Shown here in pieces: positions 46,730 to 56,027 of a DNA stretch of 64,000 nt (position 1 is the first letter of the stretch; each line of letters begins with the position of its first letter). The stretch covers positions 62,001 to 126,000 of the forward strand of contig NZ_RQFG01000005.1 in the NCBI RefSeq assembly GCF_004769235.1, written 5' to 3'. The translations under genes were made by a program, and so were the position numbers. The notes under the pieces were generated by a model. The model made no database searches and was not told where the DNA came from. It saw only the letters and a list, made by a program, of their open reading frames with translations. The stretch is from Leptospira kanakyensis. Its GTDB lineage: Bacteria > Spirochaetota > Leptospiria > Leptospirales > Leptospiraceae.

Positions 46730-47461
46730 ATGATTCGATTTCTTGTGTCCATTTTGTTTCTTTTTGTAACCACAACCCTCGCTGCTGATGAAGTAGGGAT
46801 CATTAGTTTCATCCAGGGCACAAATTATTTGTCGGGATCACGGTTTAAAAAGGCAAAGGAACCGGTAAAGTTAGGTAGTATCCTAAAGAAGGGAGATACA
46901 ATCACTACAGAAAATGGAACTTGCGAAATCCAATTGGCAACCCAAGCCACAGTGCGCCTTGCCAAATTCTCCTCCGTCCAAATCGAAGATTTACTCAATC
47001 CTAAATCAAAATCCACTACCTTAAAACTAGTTGGTGGCAAACTCTTCGTGAAAGCTCACAAACCGGCGGCAGGAGTCCCTAGCCAGAACCAACTGAGTGT
47101 GGTCAATCCGAGTTTTGTGGCAGGAGTTCGAGGGACTGAATTCTTAGCGGCTGCTCCCGATGTTGGGGGAAAAGACGAAGACCTAAGTTCTGTCGAAACA
47201 GGAGTTTATGTCAACGAAGGGACTGTAGCAGTAAGCCCTGATAAAAAAGGAAAACAAACCCTTGTGGCTGAGAACGAAGAAGTTGTGGTATCGGGAAAAG
47301 AATTAAAAAAACAAATTTTAGATGAATTTGTGAAAGATAAAATGCGTATCTTCGAAGAGTTCAAAGCCATCAAAGAAGAAAACTACCAACGAATCAAAGA
47401 ACAATACGAAAAGAACGATCAACTGATGAACGATTACAAAGGCCAAGGAAAGGTAGACTGA
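46730..47461 (+). CDS. FecR-domain exported protein
   Basis: 243 residues from ATG 46730, which directly opens the signal peptide MIRFLVSILFLFVTTTLAAD; a TTG at 46691 would add a spurious extension. The FecR domain (about 20-150) shows VKLGSILKKGDTITTENGTC, EIQLATQATVRLAKFSSVQI and the FVAGVRGTEFLAA ending. A charged coiled-coil tail (about 190-243) follows. In Leptospira such proteins occur without FecI or a TonB receptor, so a classical iron-signalling role is doubtful; a periplasmic scaffold is more likely. Followed after 2 bases by a DUF4384 gene. Confidence 0.9.
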   Translation: MIRFLVSILFLFVTTTLAADEVGIISFIQGTNYLSGSRFKKAKEPVKLGSILKKGDTITTENGTCEIQLATQATVRLAKFSSVQIEDLLNPKSKSTTLKLVGGKLFVKAHKPAAGVPSQNQLSVVNPSFVAGVRGTEFLAAAPDVGGKDEDLSSVETGVYVNEGTVAVSPDKKGKQTLVAENEEVVVSGKELKKQILDEFVKDKMRIFEEFKAIKEENYQRIKEQYEKNDQLMNDYKGQGKVD

Positions 47462-47463
47462 TC

Positions 47464-48384
47464 ATGAAACATTTCCTAATTCTCTCTACCATCATTTCCC
47501 TTTCCCTCTTTTCCTCAGATCGGATTGGAAAGGTTCCTGTTTATAAAATTGCCGTAGAAGTCATTTCCACAAACGAAGAAAGTCTGGCCTTACGCGATTT
47601 CATTAAAGAAGAAATCCAATCCACTTCCAGGGGAACCGTGGTCCTGCCTCTCAAAGGAGTCGGGAACAATGGTTGGGAATTTGACAAAGAAGGGAACCCT
47701 TCTCCCAAAACACAAATTCGCTTGGGAAACTTAAACGATGTAGATAAACTTTTACTTGTTTCTACAGAAGATGGACAAGCAGTCATTTCCTTTGTCGATG
47801 TCCTCCACCAAAAATTGGAATACCGCAATTCCCTTCCCGACAGTCTTTCCAAAACTTTGGTTTCTGACTTCCTCGGATTTTTGGACAAAAAGAATATTTA
47901 CCTAGCACTTTCGGAAACGGGCACTGGGTCCAATGCTCCTCTCAAAATCAATTCTCTGAAACCCACTTATGTGGCGGGAGAACCCATTCGGTTTGAAATT
48001 GAGTCAGCAGAAGACAATTATGTTTATGTGGTTCTGGTTCCAGAAAACCAAAAAGGGGAGCCAGTGTTACTTTTCCCCAACCAAATCCAAAACGACAACT
48101 TTGTTCGCAAAGGGGACAAAGTTACCATTCCTGACAAACGAATTTCTTTCAAAGCGGCTTCCGCTCCATCCAAAGATAGAATCAGAGCCTTTGCATCTCG
48201 CGAAGAATGGAAGGAATTCCAACTACGTGGGAAAAAAGAAGATTCATTTTATAGACTCCTCCCACCTGCTGTTACAGGAACCAAGGCATCGCATCGCTCT
48301 ATGATGGCCGTTGCCAGTTCTCTGACAGCACCCATCGAACAAAGTCCAGTGATGGAGTGGGAATACCAAATCCTCTCTCGATAA
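47464..48384 (+). CDS. DUF4384-domain exported protein
   Basis: 306 residues with a signal peptide (about 1-18). The N-terminal half looks like a small TolB/CsgG-like alpha/beta domain (RDFIKEEIQSTSRGTVVLPL). The C-terminal part has the DUF4384 pattern: YVAGEPIRFEIESAEDNYVY, VVLVPENQKGEPVLLFPNQI, KGDKVTIPDKRISFKAA. DUF4384 proteins are found with FecR and caspase-like proteins in envelope-sensing clusters. Starts 2 bases after the FecR stop, so the two are co-translated. Confidence 0.85.
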   Translation: MKHFLILSTIISLSLFSSDRIGKVPVYKIAVEVISTNEESLALRDFIKEEIQSTSRGTVVLPLKGVGNNGWEFDKEGNPSPKTQIRLGNLNDVDKLLLVSTEDGQAVISFVDVLHQKLEYRNSLPDSLSKTLVSDFLGFLDKKNIYLALSETGTGSNAPLKINSLKPTYVAGEPIRFEIESAEDNYVYVVLVPENQKGEPVLLFPNQIQNDNFVRKGDKVTIPDKRISFKAASAPSKDRIRAFASREEWKEFQLRGKKEDSFYRLLPPAVTGTKASHRSMMAVASSLTAPIEQSPVMEWEYQILSR

Positions 48385-48424
48385 ATTCTTGCAAAAACCC
48401 CTCATACCTTTTGTTATTTAAGGT

Positions 48425-48628
48425 ATGAGAACTTTTATCCTTAAAACCCTTGCCTTCGTAAGTCTCAGCACCCTACTTACTTGTTCGCTCTTTGAAAAAG
48501 ACGATAACAAAAAAGAGGATATGCTCACTGCCCTTTTACTTTCTGTCTGGGCTTACAACCAAGCGGCAGGTTGTTCAGGACCTAAGTCGGGATTCACCAT
48601 CTGTATTCCCAAAGGAATCGCGGAGTAA
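48425..48628 (+). CDS. Small lipoprotein
   Basis: 67 residues. Signal ends STLLTC (Cys20), a lipobox; the mature peptide (47 residues) is acidic at first (FEKDDNKKEDML) and has a Cys pair (AAGCSGPKSGFTIC) that could form a disulfide. It lies 40 bases after the DUF4384 gene and 3 bases before the next gene, so it belongs to the same unit. Function unknown. Confidence 0.78.
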   Translation: MRTFILKTLAFVSLSTLLTCSLFEKDDNKKEDMLTALLLSVWAYNQAAGCSGPKSGFTICIPKGIAE

Positions 48629-48631
48629 TCC

Positions 48632-49855
48632 ATGAAAAAGTTATTATACTGTTTATTATTTTTAAGTGTGAGTGTTCCAGTCACTGATTTTAACAAACTC
48701 ACTCGTTTGGATAGAGACAAACATCTATCACAGCTTTTTGGTGAAGCCATCCATTTAGGGATCGGCTCCGAAAAACTTTGGTCTGCTACAAGCGCTGACA
48801 ATTGGGGATTTGTGCGCCAATCGGCCACCTGGGCCAGGGGAAATTCTGGTATCATTGACTCTCTCATTTTGGCTTTAAAAAATGCAGGTTATTTCAATAA
48901 TCCGGATTCTGCCCGAGTGGACGTTCTCTCCAATGTAAACTTAAGTGGGATCGGATCTTCCACTCTCACAATCAAAATCAACACACCATCCACAAACATA
49001 AGTTCTACGGCTTATACAGGAACAAAATCATTCAAACATTTTATGGAGATTAAAAAAACTGGTGCCTCAGTTCCCTCCTTACAATTGTTTTTCGATGATC
49101 CCAATACCACCCTCGGAAATAATGGAGCACTTGTTTATTACAAACTTGTCGATTTTGGAAATCCCCAATTTGCCAATGTGGGTGATGTCATCACAGAAAG
49201 TTATACAGGAAATGATTCCATCTATGGAACCAAATTCCAAACCTACACTTGGAGGAACGGCCCTGAAAACGCTTCTTGGATCAGTAAACATGGCCGTGTA
49301 GTTCTGACTGAAGTAGATGCAGGAAGACAACTTTGTTTTCGTTCTGTGGTTCGTTTGACCTTTACTAAACTAAAAGAAATCAACCCTGCTGGAGCGACAG
49401 GTCTTGATTCTTTGAAATCAGCCTGCAACACGGCCCAAGGAACCGGCTCCAGTGATCAAATTTATTATGTTTTGGCTTATATGCAAAAGTTTGATTTACC
49501 TTTCCAAACCACTGCCAAAGCAACCTTTACCATGAGTACGGCAAGACCAGAAACAATTTGTAATTTGCCTGCTTCTTCCTTTTCAGGTGCGAAGTTGTCT
49601 TACGGAATATTTAATATCAATGGATATGTAACAGACCAATTAACAGCTGCCGAAGTTCCTGCGGACTATCCAAGTCCTACTGTCGGAGGGTCTGATTTTA
49701 TGTCTGTGGATGAGGCCTTCAATCGAACCTATGTAGCCTTTGGTGCCAGTATTTCCGGCCAAACTTTACTCGGAACCGTCAAACAATATGAAACTACATC
49801 CAAAGCTTTTTTGGATGCCTTTGATGGTTCTGACCAAAACCTAACCTTTAAGTAA
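48632..49855 (+). CDS. Exported hypothetical protein of the FecR cassette
   Basis: 407 residues. Signal peptide MKKLLYCLLFLSVSVPVTDF with a possible cut near residue 18; a Cys lies too early for a good lipobox. The mature region is Thr/Ser/Asn/Gly-rich with alternating strands (SGIGSSTLTIKINTPSTNIS), suggesting a beta-rich surface or periplasmic protein. No domain recognised. The stop codon lies inside the loop of a strong terminator hairpin, closing the four-gene cassette. Confidence 0.8.
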   Translation: MKKLLYCLLFLSVSVPVTDFNKLTRLDRDKHLSQLFGEAIHLGIGSEKLWSATSADNWGFVRQSATWARGNSGIIDSLILALKNAGYFNNPDSARVDVLSNVNLSGIGSSTLTIKINTPSTNISSTAYTGTKSFKHFMEIKKTGASVPSLQLFFDDPNTTLGNNGALVYYKLVDFGNPQFANVGDVITESYTGNDSIYGTKFQTYTWRNGPENASWISKHGRVVLTEVDAGRQLCFRSVVRLTFTKLKEINPAGATGLDSLKSACNTAQGTGSSDQIYYVLAYMQKFDLPFQTTAKATFTMSTARPETICNLPASSFSGAKLSYGIFNINGYVTDQLTAAEVPADYPSPTVGGSDFMSVDEAFNRTYVAFGASISGQTLLGTVKQYETTSKAFLDAFDGSDQNLTFK

Positions 49856-49868
49856 GGTTAGGTTTTTA
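49836..49868. terminator. Bidirectional terminator, 13-bp perfect stem
   Basis: AAAACCTAACCTT at 49836-49848 pairs perfectly with AAGGTTAGGTTTT at 49854-49866 around the loop TAAGT. The A and T tracts make it usable on both strands, so it can end the FecR cassette and the convergent PHP gene. The loop/stem boundary contains the TAA stop of the 48632-49855 gene. Confidence 0.9.
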
Positions 49869-49887
49869 AAGTGAGTTTTCTTTTAGA

Positions 49888-51036
49888 TTATTGATTTCTG
49901 TAAATGGCGTTGGAGAGAACAGATCCTGTCAAAGCAATCATCTCCAACCGCACATAAGAGTCCTTTTCTTTGAACTCATAACTAGCTTGGTTTGTATCAG
50001 GGTTTACTTGTAAAACTTCACCCATTTGGCCAATAAAACGAATTTCTAAATACCTTTCTTTCGAATTCAATTCTACTGTATTGTTTTGATTTACTTGGAT
50101 CCTTGGAACTTTTGGATCCTCAGCACCTTGGAAGAATTTTTTAACACAATAGAATGATCCGGATTGTAATGAATCCAAAACGGAAGTCTGATCCCTTTTT
50201 CCTTCCGCAGTCACGATATATCTTAGGAAACTTTCTCCTTTGCGACCTCTTTGGTTTCCCAAAGTTTGGATGATATTTTTCCAAGTAGGTTGGTCAAAAC
50301 TTTTGATGGAGGTTTCCGGAAAATAATGTAAGTCATCACTTGCCATACAGTGGACATTCCGTCCTTGGCTTAAGAGTGTATCTAAAATTTTTGTATCATC
50401 ACCAAACGGAGAATATACTTCGATTGCTTGAAAACCACCGATAGATGACATTTCTTCTTTTGAAAATGAATCAAATAATTTTGGATGAGGGATGATTACA
50501 TAACCACCCAACTTTTTCATTCGATCCATTACCCAGTTTAGATTTTCACGAGATGCATAGACCGGGAAATAATCATAAAATGACTTTTTGATTCCAATCG
50601 AAAGTAGGTGTCGTTTTTTTATATTTTGTCCCCATTCAAATCCACGAATGTAATCTGAGTTTTCTTTCTCAGTTACTTGTCCGTAATCAGTGATGGCTAC
50701 GTTAGAAAAACCTTCTCTTTTGTATTCTGATTGGATTTCGGAGATAGTATGTCTTTCGGGAGTGAACCAAACCTCATCGGAATGTGCATGTAAGGAGATC
50801 TTTTCTTGTCCCTCTCCCTTCCAATTTTGATAGGGATTGGTAAGTTTCGTACCTTGGAAGGGGGAAGTGGGTAAATCGATCGATTTCCTAAGGAGTAAAA
50901 CAACTGATAGCTGGTAAATTGTAAGAATACCCAGTAAGGACAGAAATACAAACAAATAACGATACTTCCATAAGGAAGGACGTAGAACCGTTTGTTTGTC
51001 CTCATCAACAATGGGCCCAGGAACGTTAAAAAGCAT
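49888..51036 (-). CDS. PHP-domain metal-dependent hydrolase (CehA/McbA-like), membrane-anchored
   Basis: 382 residues. An N-terminal helix (about 27-50) anchors it; the rest lies outside the cytoplasm. PHP metal-binding motifs are ISLHAHSDEVWF (HxHSD), VAITDYGQ, VIIPHPKLFD and HCMASDDLHYF. PHP hydrolases cleave phosphoesters or related bonds. Phosphatase, phosphodiesterase or carbamate-type reactions have all been seen in the fold; the exact reaction is unknown. The gene is separate from its neighbours and ends at the shared terminator. Confidence 0.85.
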   Translation of the reverse strand: MLFNVPGPIVDEDKQTVLRPSLWKYRYLFVFLSLLGILTIYQLSVVLLLRKSIDLPTSPFQGTKLTNPYQNWKGEGQEKISLHAHSDEVWFTPERHTISEIQSEYKREGFSNVAITDYGQVTEKENSDYIRGFEWGQNIKKRHLLSIGIKKSFYDYFPVYASRENLNWVMDRMKKLGGYVIIPHPKLFDSFSKEEMSSIGGFQAIEVYSPFGDDTKILDTLLSQGRNVHCMASDDLHYFPETSIKSFDQPTWKNIIQTLGNQRGRKGESFLRYIVTAEGKRDQTSVLDSLQSGSFYCVKKFFQGAEDPKVPRIQVNQNNTVELNSKERYLEIRFIGQMGEVLQVNPDTNQASYEFKEKDSYVRLEMIALTGSVLSNAIYRNQ

Positions 51037-51131
51037 AGGTAAACCTTATAGATCTTTTTTTCCATTTTGATTCCAGATTTGTTACAAAATGAATACAAAA
51101 CAGAAGATTCTTTTCTGCTTTGACAAACTAG

Positions 51132-52628
51132 ATGGGGTTTTCTGTCTTTGAGACTGTGAAATCCTTATCCGTCCATCGCACCTTTCTAACCCTGGTCTTA
51201 ATATTGATTATATTTTTATTTTATGGGAATTCTTCTCCCCTTGTAGACCAGGACGAAGCTGCTTATGCAGGGTTTTCTCGTTCTATGATGGAAACAGGGG
51301 ATTATTTAAGTATGGATTTTCCTTACTCCACTCCCCATAGAAAACCACCTCTTCATTTTTGGATCACTTCTTTTTTCTTTCAAAATATTGGTGTTTCCGA
51401 ATGGGTTCTTCGACTTTTTCCAGCCCTTTGTATTTTAGGAACGAGTTTACTCACATACCATCTGACAAACGTTATGTACGGCTCAAGGACAGCACTTTAT
51501 GCTTTCAGTATCTTAAGTTTTTCTTTGTATTTCCCTTTGAATGGAAAAATTGCCCTCGTCGATTCCCTATTAGTTTTTTTCGGAATGAGTGGATTTGTTT
51601 CTCTTTACCATTGGATCAAATTTAACAAAAAACGTTTTGTATTTTTATTTTGGTTTTCCGTAAGTTTAGGAGTTCTTGTCAAAGGTCCACCTATCCTAAT
51701 CTTTCTTGGCGGCACCTGCGTATTACTTCTTAGCATAAACCAAATCAGATCACAAGTTTGGAAACTGAATCCGTTTTTATGGTTACCGGTCGCATTACTC
51801 CCACTTTTTGTTTGGGGTTATTTATCTTGGCAAAAAGACAAAGGGGAACTCATCAGGTGGATGTTGGACTGGTATATTTTTCGTAGGGCAACTGACCCAG
51901 TTTTTGGACAATCAGGCCCACCAGGCACCTATCTCATGTTATTTGTAGTGACCATTTTTCCGTGGACTCGAATTTATCTTTCCTTTCTTTACGAAAATGG
52001 GTGGAAACTGATTGCCTTACTCAAAACAAGCGGCATAGGAATCTCAAAACATCTTTTCCTATGGAATTGGAAGAAAGAAGATTATTCCTTTACTTCAAAA
52101 CGTTTTTTGTTACTCGGACTTTTTTTTTCTTGGATCTTTTATGAAGGATTAGCAAGTAAACTTCCCTCCTATCCACTTTCGGCTTATCCAATTCTTTCCA
52201 TCCTTCTCGGTGACCAACTATCAAGAAAACATAATCAAATTTATATGTATCGAATCTACATCACAGTGGCTTTGTTAATGATTGCCGTTTTATCTTTTGT
52301 TATTTTCCCAAAATTTTCAGAGATTCGTATGGATACAAAAAAAATTGCAAATCAGGTTCAATCAATCGTACCAGAAAATGTAACCTTACATTCCTTTGGT
52401 GCTCACGGGATTCCTAGTTTTGCTTTTTACTATCATAGACCAATCAAAGAAATCACTTGGGAAGACCTCCCCAAAACAGAAGGATATATTCTTATCTCCG
52501 AATCGGATTTTCAAATTTGGAAAGGAATGGGTTTTGGTTGGGAAAGTGCCAGCGATTTGTTGTCTGTTTATGCCTATGACAGAAATAAATATTTAAACCT
52601 AAGACTAATCAAGGCAAGGACACCTTAA
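51132..52628 (+). CDS. Glycosyltransferase family 39, ArnT/PMT-like
   Basis: 498 residues with about ten to twelve helices. The first periplasmic loop carries the catalytic acidic motif LVDQDEAAYAGFSRSMMETG (DE), then HRKPPLHFWITSFFF as in ArnT/PMT proteins. These enzymes transfer a sugar from a polyprenyl-phosphate carrier to lipid A or protein at the periplasmic face. The sugar and acceptor are unknown. Convergent with the DCC-family gene (4-base overlap). Confidence 0.9.
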   Translation: MGFSVFETVKSLSVHRTFLTLVLILIIFLFYGNSSPLVDQDEAAYAGFSRSMMETGDYLSMDFPYSTPHRKPPLHFWITSFFFQNIGVSEWVLRLFPALCILGTSLLTYHLTNVMYGSRTALYAFSILSFSLYFPLNGKIALVDSLLVFFGMSGFVSLYHWIKFNKKRFVFLFWFSVSLGVLVKGPPILIFLGGTCVLLLSINQIRSQVWKLNPFLWLPVALLPLFVWGYLSWQKDKGELIRWMLDWYIFRRATDPVFGQSGPPGTYLMLFVVTIFPWTRIYLSFLYENGWKLIALLKTSGIGISKHLFLWNWKKEDYSFTSKRFLLLGLFFSWIFYEGLASKLPSYPLSAYPILSILLGDQLSRKHNQIYMYRIYITVALLMIAVLSFVIFPKFSEIRMDTKKIANQVQSIVPENVTLHSFGAHGIPSFAFYYHRPIKEITWEDLPKTEGYILISESDFQIWKGMGFGWESASDLLSVYAYDRNKYLNLRLIKARTP

Positions 52629-53029
52629 TCTAAAAAACGTTTCCTGAGGTTTGGTGTTGGCATCATACAAACCTCAGCTTTCCCAAACCAGGAATATCGA
52701 TGTTTGGCGATCCATCGATAAACGAAATTTCGTAAAAAACGAGGGATCAGAATCAATCCAAATAGTAAAAACCAGGGAAACTTTAACTCACGAATCAATT
52801 GCAAAATGGCATCAGATTCCATATACAATTTGCCTTCTTTCCAATAGAGAATGCTATCGGGAAGTTTTGGAACCATATCCTTGGGGATGAGAGAACAAAA
52901 AACCTCAGAACCAATTGCCGAAAAATATAGATTTTCTTTTCGGTTCCTTTTCAGAAGAAACTGAACGGAACCCATACACAAATGACAAACCCCATCAAAG
53001 AAAACAATTTTACTTTTTTCCGGTGGCAT
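52625..53029 (-). CDS. DCC-family thiol-disulfide oxidoreductase-like protein (DUF393/YuxK)
   Basis: 134 residues. The family name motif is present: VFFDGVCHLCMGSVQFLLKR (DxxCxxC) near residues 11-16, followed by FSAIGSEVF and SDAILQLIRELKFPW. The fold is thioredoxin-like; activity as a redox enzyme is presumed. A conserved RNFVYRWIAKHRYSWFGK block at the C-terminal end fits the family. Divergent from the M3 peptidase. Confidence 0.9.
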   Translation of the reverse strand: MPPEKSKIVFFDGVCHLCMGSVQFLLKRNRKENLYFSAIGSEVFCSLIPKDMVPKLPDSILYWKEGKLYMESDAILQLIRELKFPWFLLFGLILIPRFLRNFVYRWIAKHRYSWFGKAEVCMMPTPNLRKRFLD

Positions 53030-53096
53030 CCTTTCCCTCTACCACCATATTGGTGAAGAACCAATTGAAATCGAGTCTAAATCATTAGAGGCCATT

Positions 53097-55043
53097 ATGT
53101 TTCCTGAATTTCATTCTGAAAATCTTCCTAAAAAAGAATCTGCCATTTTAGAAAAAATGGAGTCCAACAAAGAATTTATCAAAACTCTATTACAAATAGA
53201 AAAACCAACATTTCAAAACTTTGTCAAACCCTACCAAAGAATCCAAACAGAGCTAGGAGACCTAGTCACAGAAATCTCTCACCTCAATTCCGTAAAAAAC
53301 AATGAAGAGAGCCAAACTATCTATAGTCGACTTTTACCAATCCTTAGCGAGTATTACACCGACCTTGGACAAAACGAAGAAATATTTTCTGCCTTTTTAA
53401 AAATCCAAAACTCAGAGAAAAACTTAAACCACGAAGCATCGAAAGTATTAGAAAACGAAATCCGTGATTTCCGTTTGTCCGGAGTGGGACTCGATAAAGA
53501 AACAAAAGAAGCACTCAAACAACTTCGCATTCGTTTATCAGACCTCTCCAATCAATTCTCTCAAAATGTTTTGAATGCAACCAATGCTTTTGCCATTTAC
53601 CTTTCCGAAGAAGAAGTAAAAGGCCTTCCTGAAAGTGAAAAAATATCGGCAAAACAAGAAGATGGCACTTATAAATTCACATTACATTTTCCATCTTACA
53701 TCGCTTATATGACTTATGGTGAAAATAGAGATATTCGAAAAAAACTCTATGACGGGTACTGCACAAGGGCTCCTGAAAATGGGAAACTGATGGAAGAAAT
53801 TTTAGAAATCCGTGATAAGGAAGCAAAACTTCTTGGGTTTCCTACTTTTTCGCATTTAAGTTTGGCTACAAAAGTAGCAAACAGCCCCGAACAAGTCATC
53901 GAATTTTTAGACCATCTTGCGGTGAAAGCGAAACCAATCGCCAAACAAGAACTAAACGAAATCAAAAGTTTTGCTAAAAAATTAGGGCAAACAGATCTCG
54001 AACCTTGGGATCTCACCTTCTATTCGGAAAAATTAAAAAAAGAATCTTTTTCTTATGATGAAGAAATCTATCGCCCTTATTTAGAAAAAGAAACTGTGAT
54101 CAACGGAACGTTTGTATTCCTTCAAAAACTATTAGGTGTGGAATTCAAACAAGTAAACACTCCCGTTTGGGAACCCTCTGTTCTTTGTTATGACCTAGTG
54201 GTAGAAGGGGAAACCAGATCTCGTTTGTATTTAGATTTAGAAATGCGAACTGAAAAAAAAGGCGGTGCTTGGATGCACAATTGGAAACCACACTTCCAAG
54301 ACGAAACAGGGAAAACGGAACTTCCTGTTGCCTTCGTTGTTGCTAGTTTTCCAAAAGCCACAAAATCACAACCTTCGTTACTCCGACCAAGCGATGTGGT
54401 CACTCTATTCCATGAACTGGGTCATGCCCTCCACCACCTACTCTCTCGTGTGAATGAAGCCTTTGTGAGTGGTGTGAACGGTGTGGAATGGGATGCCGTC
54501 GAATTCCCTTCTCAGTTTTTAGAAAACTTTGCTTACGAACCAAAAGTTCTAGAACTTTTCGCAAAACACTATGAAACCAAAGAACCAATTCCCAATTCTT
54601 ATATCGAAACTATGGTCAAAGCCAAAAACTTTATGTCAGCCATGGGAGTGGTTAGACAATTAGAATTTGCAAAATTTGATATGTTGATCCACAAGGAAAA
54701 ACCAAACGAAACAAGAGTGCAGGAAATTTTGGATCAAGTGAGAAAAGAAATATCTGTTTTTACTCCACCAAACTATAACAAATTTCAAAATTCCTTCACC
54801 CATATTTTTGCAGGCGGGTATGCCGCAGGATATTATTCTTATAAATGGGCTGAACTACTTTCAGCAAACGCCTATTATTCGTTTGTGGATCGAGGGGTCT
54901 TTGACTTAGATCATGCAGCGCATTTTAGAAAAACTGTTTTAGAAAAAGGTGGATCTGGAAATGCGATGGATCTTTTCCGAGATTTTTATGGAAAAGATCC
55001 TGATATTGATGCTTTACTTAGACTCAACGGAATTGCCGCTTAA
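53097..55043 (+). CDS. M3-family oligopeptidase (oligopeptidase A-like)
   Basis: 648 residues, near the 680 of E. coli oligopeptidase A. GAGG lies 6 bases before ATG 53097. Zinc site: His439-Glu440 and His443 in VTLFHELGHALHHLLS, third ligand Glu about 28 residues on (EFPSQFLENF). The helix-rich N-terminal half and the substrate motif HIFAGGYAAGYYSYKWAE are typical. No signal peptide, so it is cytoplasmic and degrades signal-peptide fragments and short peptides. The 3' end overlaps the convergent SCO gene by 30 bases. Confidence 0.95.
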   Translation: MFPEFHSENLPKKESAILEKMESNKEFIKTLLQIEKPTFQNFVKPYQRIQTELGDLVTEISHLNSVKNNEESQTIYSRLLPILSEYYTDLGQNEEIFSAFLKIQNSEKNLNHEASKVLENEIRDFRLSGVGLDKETKEALKQLRIRLSDLSNQFSQNVLNATNAFAIYLSEEEVKGLPESEKISAKQEDGTYKFTLHFPSYIAYMTYGENRDIRKKLYDGYCTRAPENGKLMEEILEIRDKEAKLLGFPTFSHLSLATKVANSPEQVIEFLDHLAVKAKPIAKQELNEIKSFAKKLGQTDLEPWDLTFYSEKLKKESFSYDEEIYRPYLEKETVINGTFVFLQKLLGVEFKQVNTPVWEPSVLCYDLVVEGETRSRLYLDLEMRTEKKGGAWMHNWKPHFQDETGKTELPVAFVVASFPKATKSQPSLLRPSDVVTLFHELGHALHHLLSRVNEAFVSGVNGVEWDAVEFPSQFLENFAYEPKVLELFAKHYETKEPIPNSYIETMVKAKNFMSAMGVVRQLEFAKFDMLIHKEKPNETRVQEILDQVRKEISVFTPPNYNKFQNSFTHIFAGGYAAGYYSYKWAELLSANAYYSFVDRGVFDLDHAAHFRKTVLEKGGSGNAMDLFRDFYGKDPDIDALLRLNGIAA

Positions 55044-55583
55044 CAACTGTATGGACTTCGTAATCACTTCTTTGGAATCGGTAGACTTGATAAGTTTTCG
55101 AGTTTTCCGATTCCTGTCCAAAACATAAATATAAGTGGAATGGTCAAAACTTTGGCCATCTTCCGTTTTTTCAACATAAGCAGCATATTGTTTTAGAATT
55201 TGATTGGTTGTGCTTTGCGAAAATGAAAGCCCAATGGATTGTTCTAAATAAAATCTTACATATTTAGTAGTTGTTTCTGGGGAATCACGAACAGGATCTA
55301 CTGAGATAAAAACCACTTTGAATTTTGTTTTTTCTTCGTTGGTTAACGGCTCAATAGCAGTTTTGATTTTTGCGAGTGTATTGGGACAAAAATCTGGGCA
55401 ATAAGTATAACCAAAAAATACAAGTAATACCGGCTCTTGCATCGATTTGAAAGAAACGGGATTTCCTGCTTTGTCGATCGCTTCGATATTCCCACCAATC
55501 GGAAGTTCGGTGAACTCAAAACTAGAACCACAGCCAAATAAAAAGGACAATACAACTACGTTTAAGATTAATTTTTGAATCAT
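55014..55583 (-). CDS. SCO1/SenC-family copper chaperone
   Basis: 189 residues. Lipobox with Cys18 (FLFGC); thioredoxin-like fold with copper ligands Cys62 and Cys66 in GYTYCPDFCPNTL, and His148 in SFDHSTYIYVLD. SCO proteins insert copper into the CuA site of cytochrome oxidase from the outer face of the inner membrane. It overlaps the upstream PCu(A)C gene by 4 bases, the usual functional pairing. Assembly of an aa3-type oxidase elsewhere in the genome is implied. Confidence 0.93.
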   Translation of the reverse strand: MIQKLILNVVVLSFLFGCGSSFEFTELPIGGNIEAIDKAGNPVSFKSMQEPVLLVFFGYTYCPDFCPNTLAKIKTAIEPLTNEEKTKFKVVFISVDPVRDSPETTTKYVRFYLEQSIGLSFSQSTTNQILKQYAAYVEKTEDGQSFDHSTYIYVLDRNRKTRKLIKSTDSKEVITKSIQLLSGNSVESK

Positions 55584-56017
55584 AATGTTTTTTTCTCCAC
55601 AACAACAGTTCGTTTTTCACCGTTAGAAAAATGGATTTCCAATTTTAAATCTCCCGATTGTTTTAATTTATCGTATAACATCAAATGTTTTCCTGACCTC
55701 GTGAGTAGGATGGTTTCGGTAGCTTGTAAGGGAATGGGATATTCCACCTTACGCATACGTGCAATTTGACTTGTTTCATCAATAGTTGTTTCATGAAACT
55801 CAACTGATTGGTAATTCTCACTGACTATGGTTTGAATCTCTACAGAACTGGCAAAAGGATTCCTGATTTCACCATAGACCGCGGCAGTTTTTGCTACTTC
55901 CGGGACAGGTGTCGTCCAAAGTTGGATGGCACCCGGCGGTTTGTGACAGAAAACAAACAAATTGACTTGAATTAGTAACAGAATTCCTGCATTTGTTATA
56001 TTTATCTTTCGTAACAA
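55580..56017 (-). CDS. PCu(A)C copper chaperone
   Basis: 145 residues from a TTG start at 56017: GAGG lies 5 bases upstream and a hydrophobic signal ending LFVFC (possible lipobox) follows at once. The ATG at 56092 would overlap the divergent hydrolase gene by 65 bases and is less likely. The Cu(I) motif is clear: the His in VEFHETTIDE, the Met in IARMRKVEY, then KHLMLYD (H-x-M) about 20 residues on. It hands copper to SCO or directly to CuA. Only 10 bases separate its start from the divergent start at 56028. Confidence 0.88.
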   Translation of the reverse strand: MLRKINITNAGILLLIQVNLFVFCHKPPGAIQLWTTPVPEVAKTAAVYGEIRNPFASSVEIQTIVSENYQSVEFHETTIDETSQIARMRKVEYPIPLQATETILLTRSGKHLMLYDKLKQSGDLKLEIHFSNGEKRTVVVEKKTL

Positions 56018-56027
56018 GAGAACCTCG

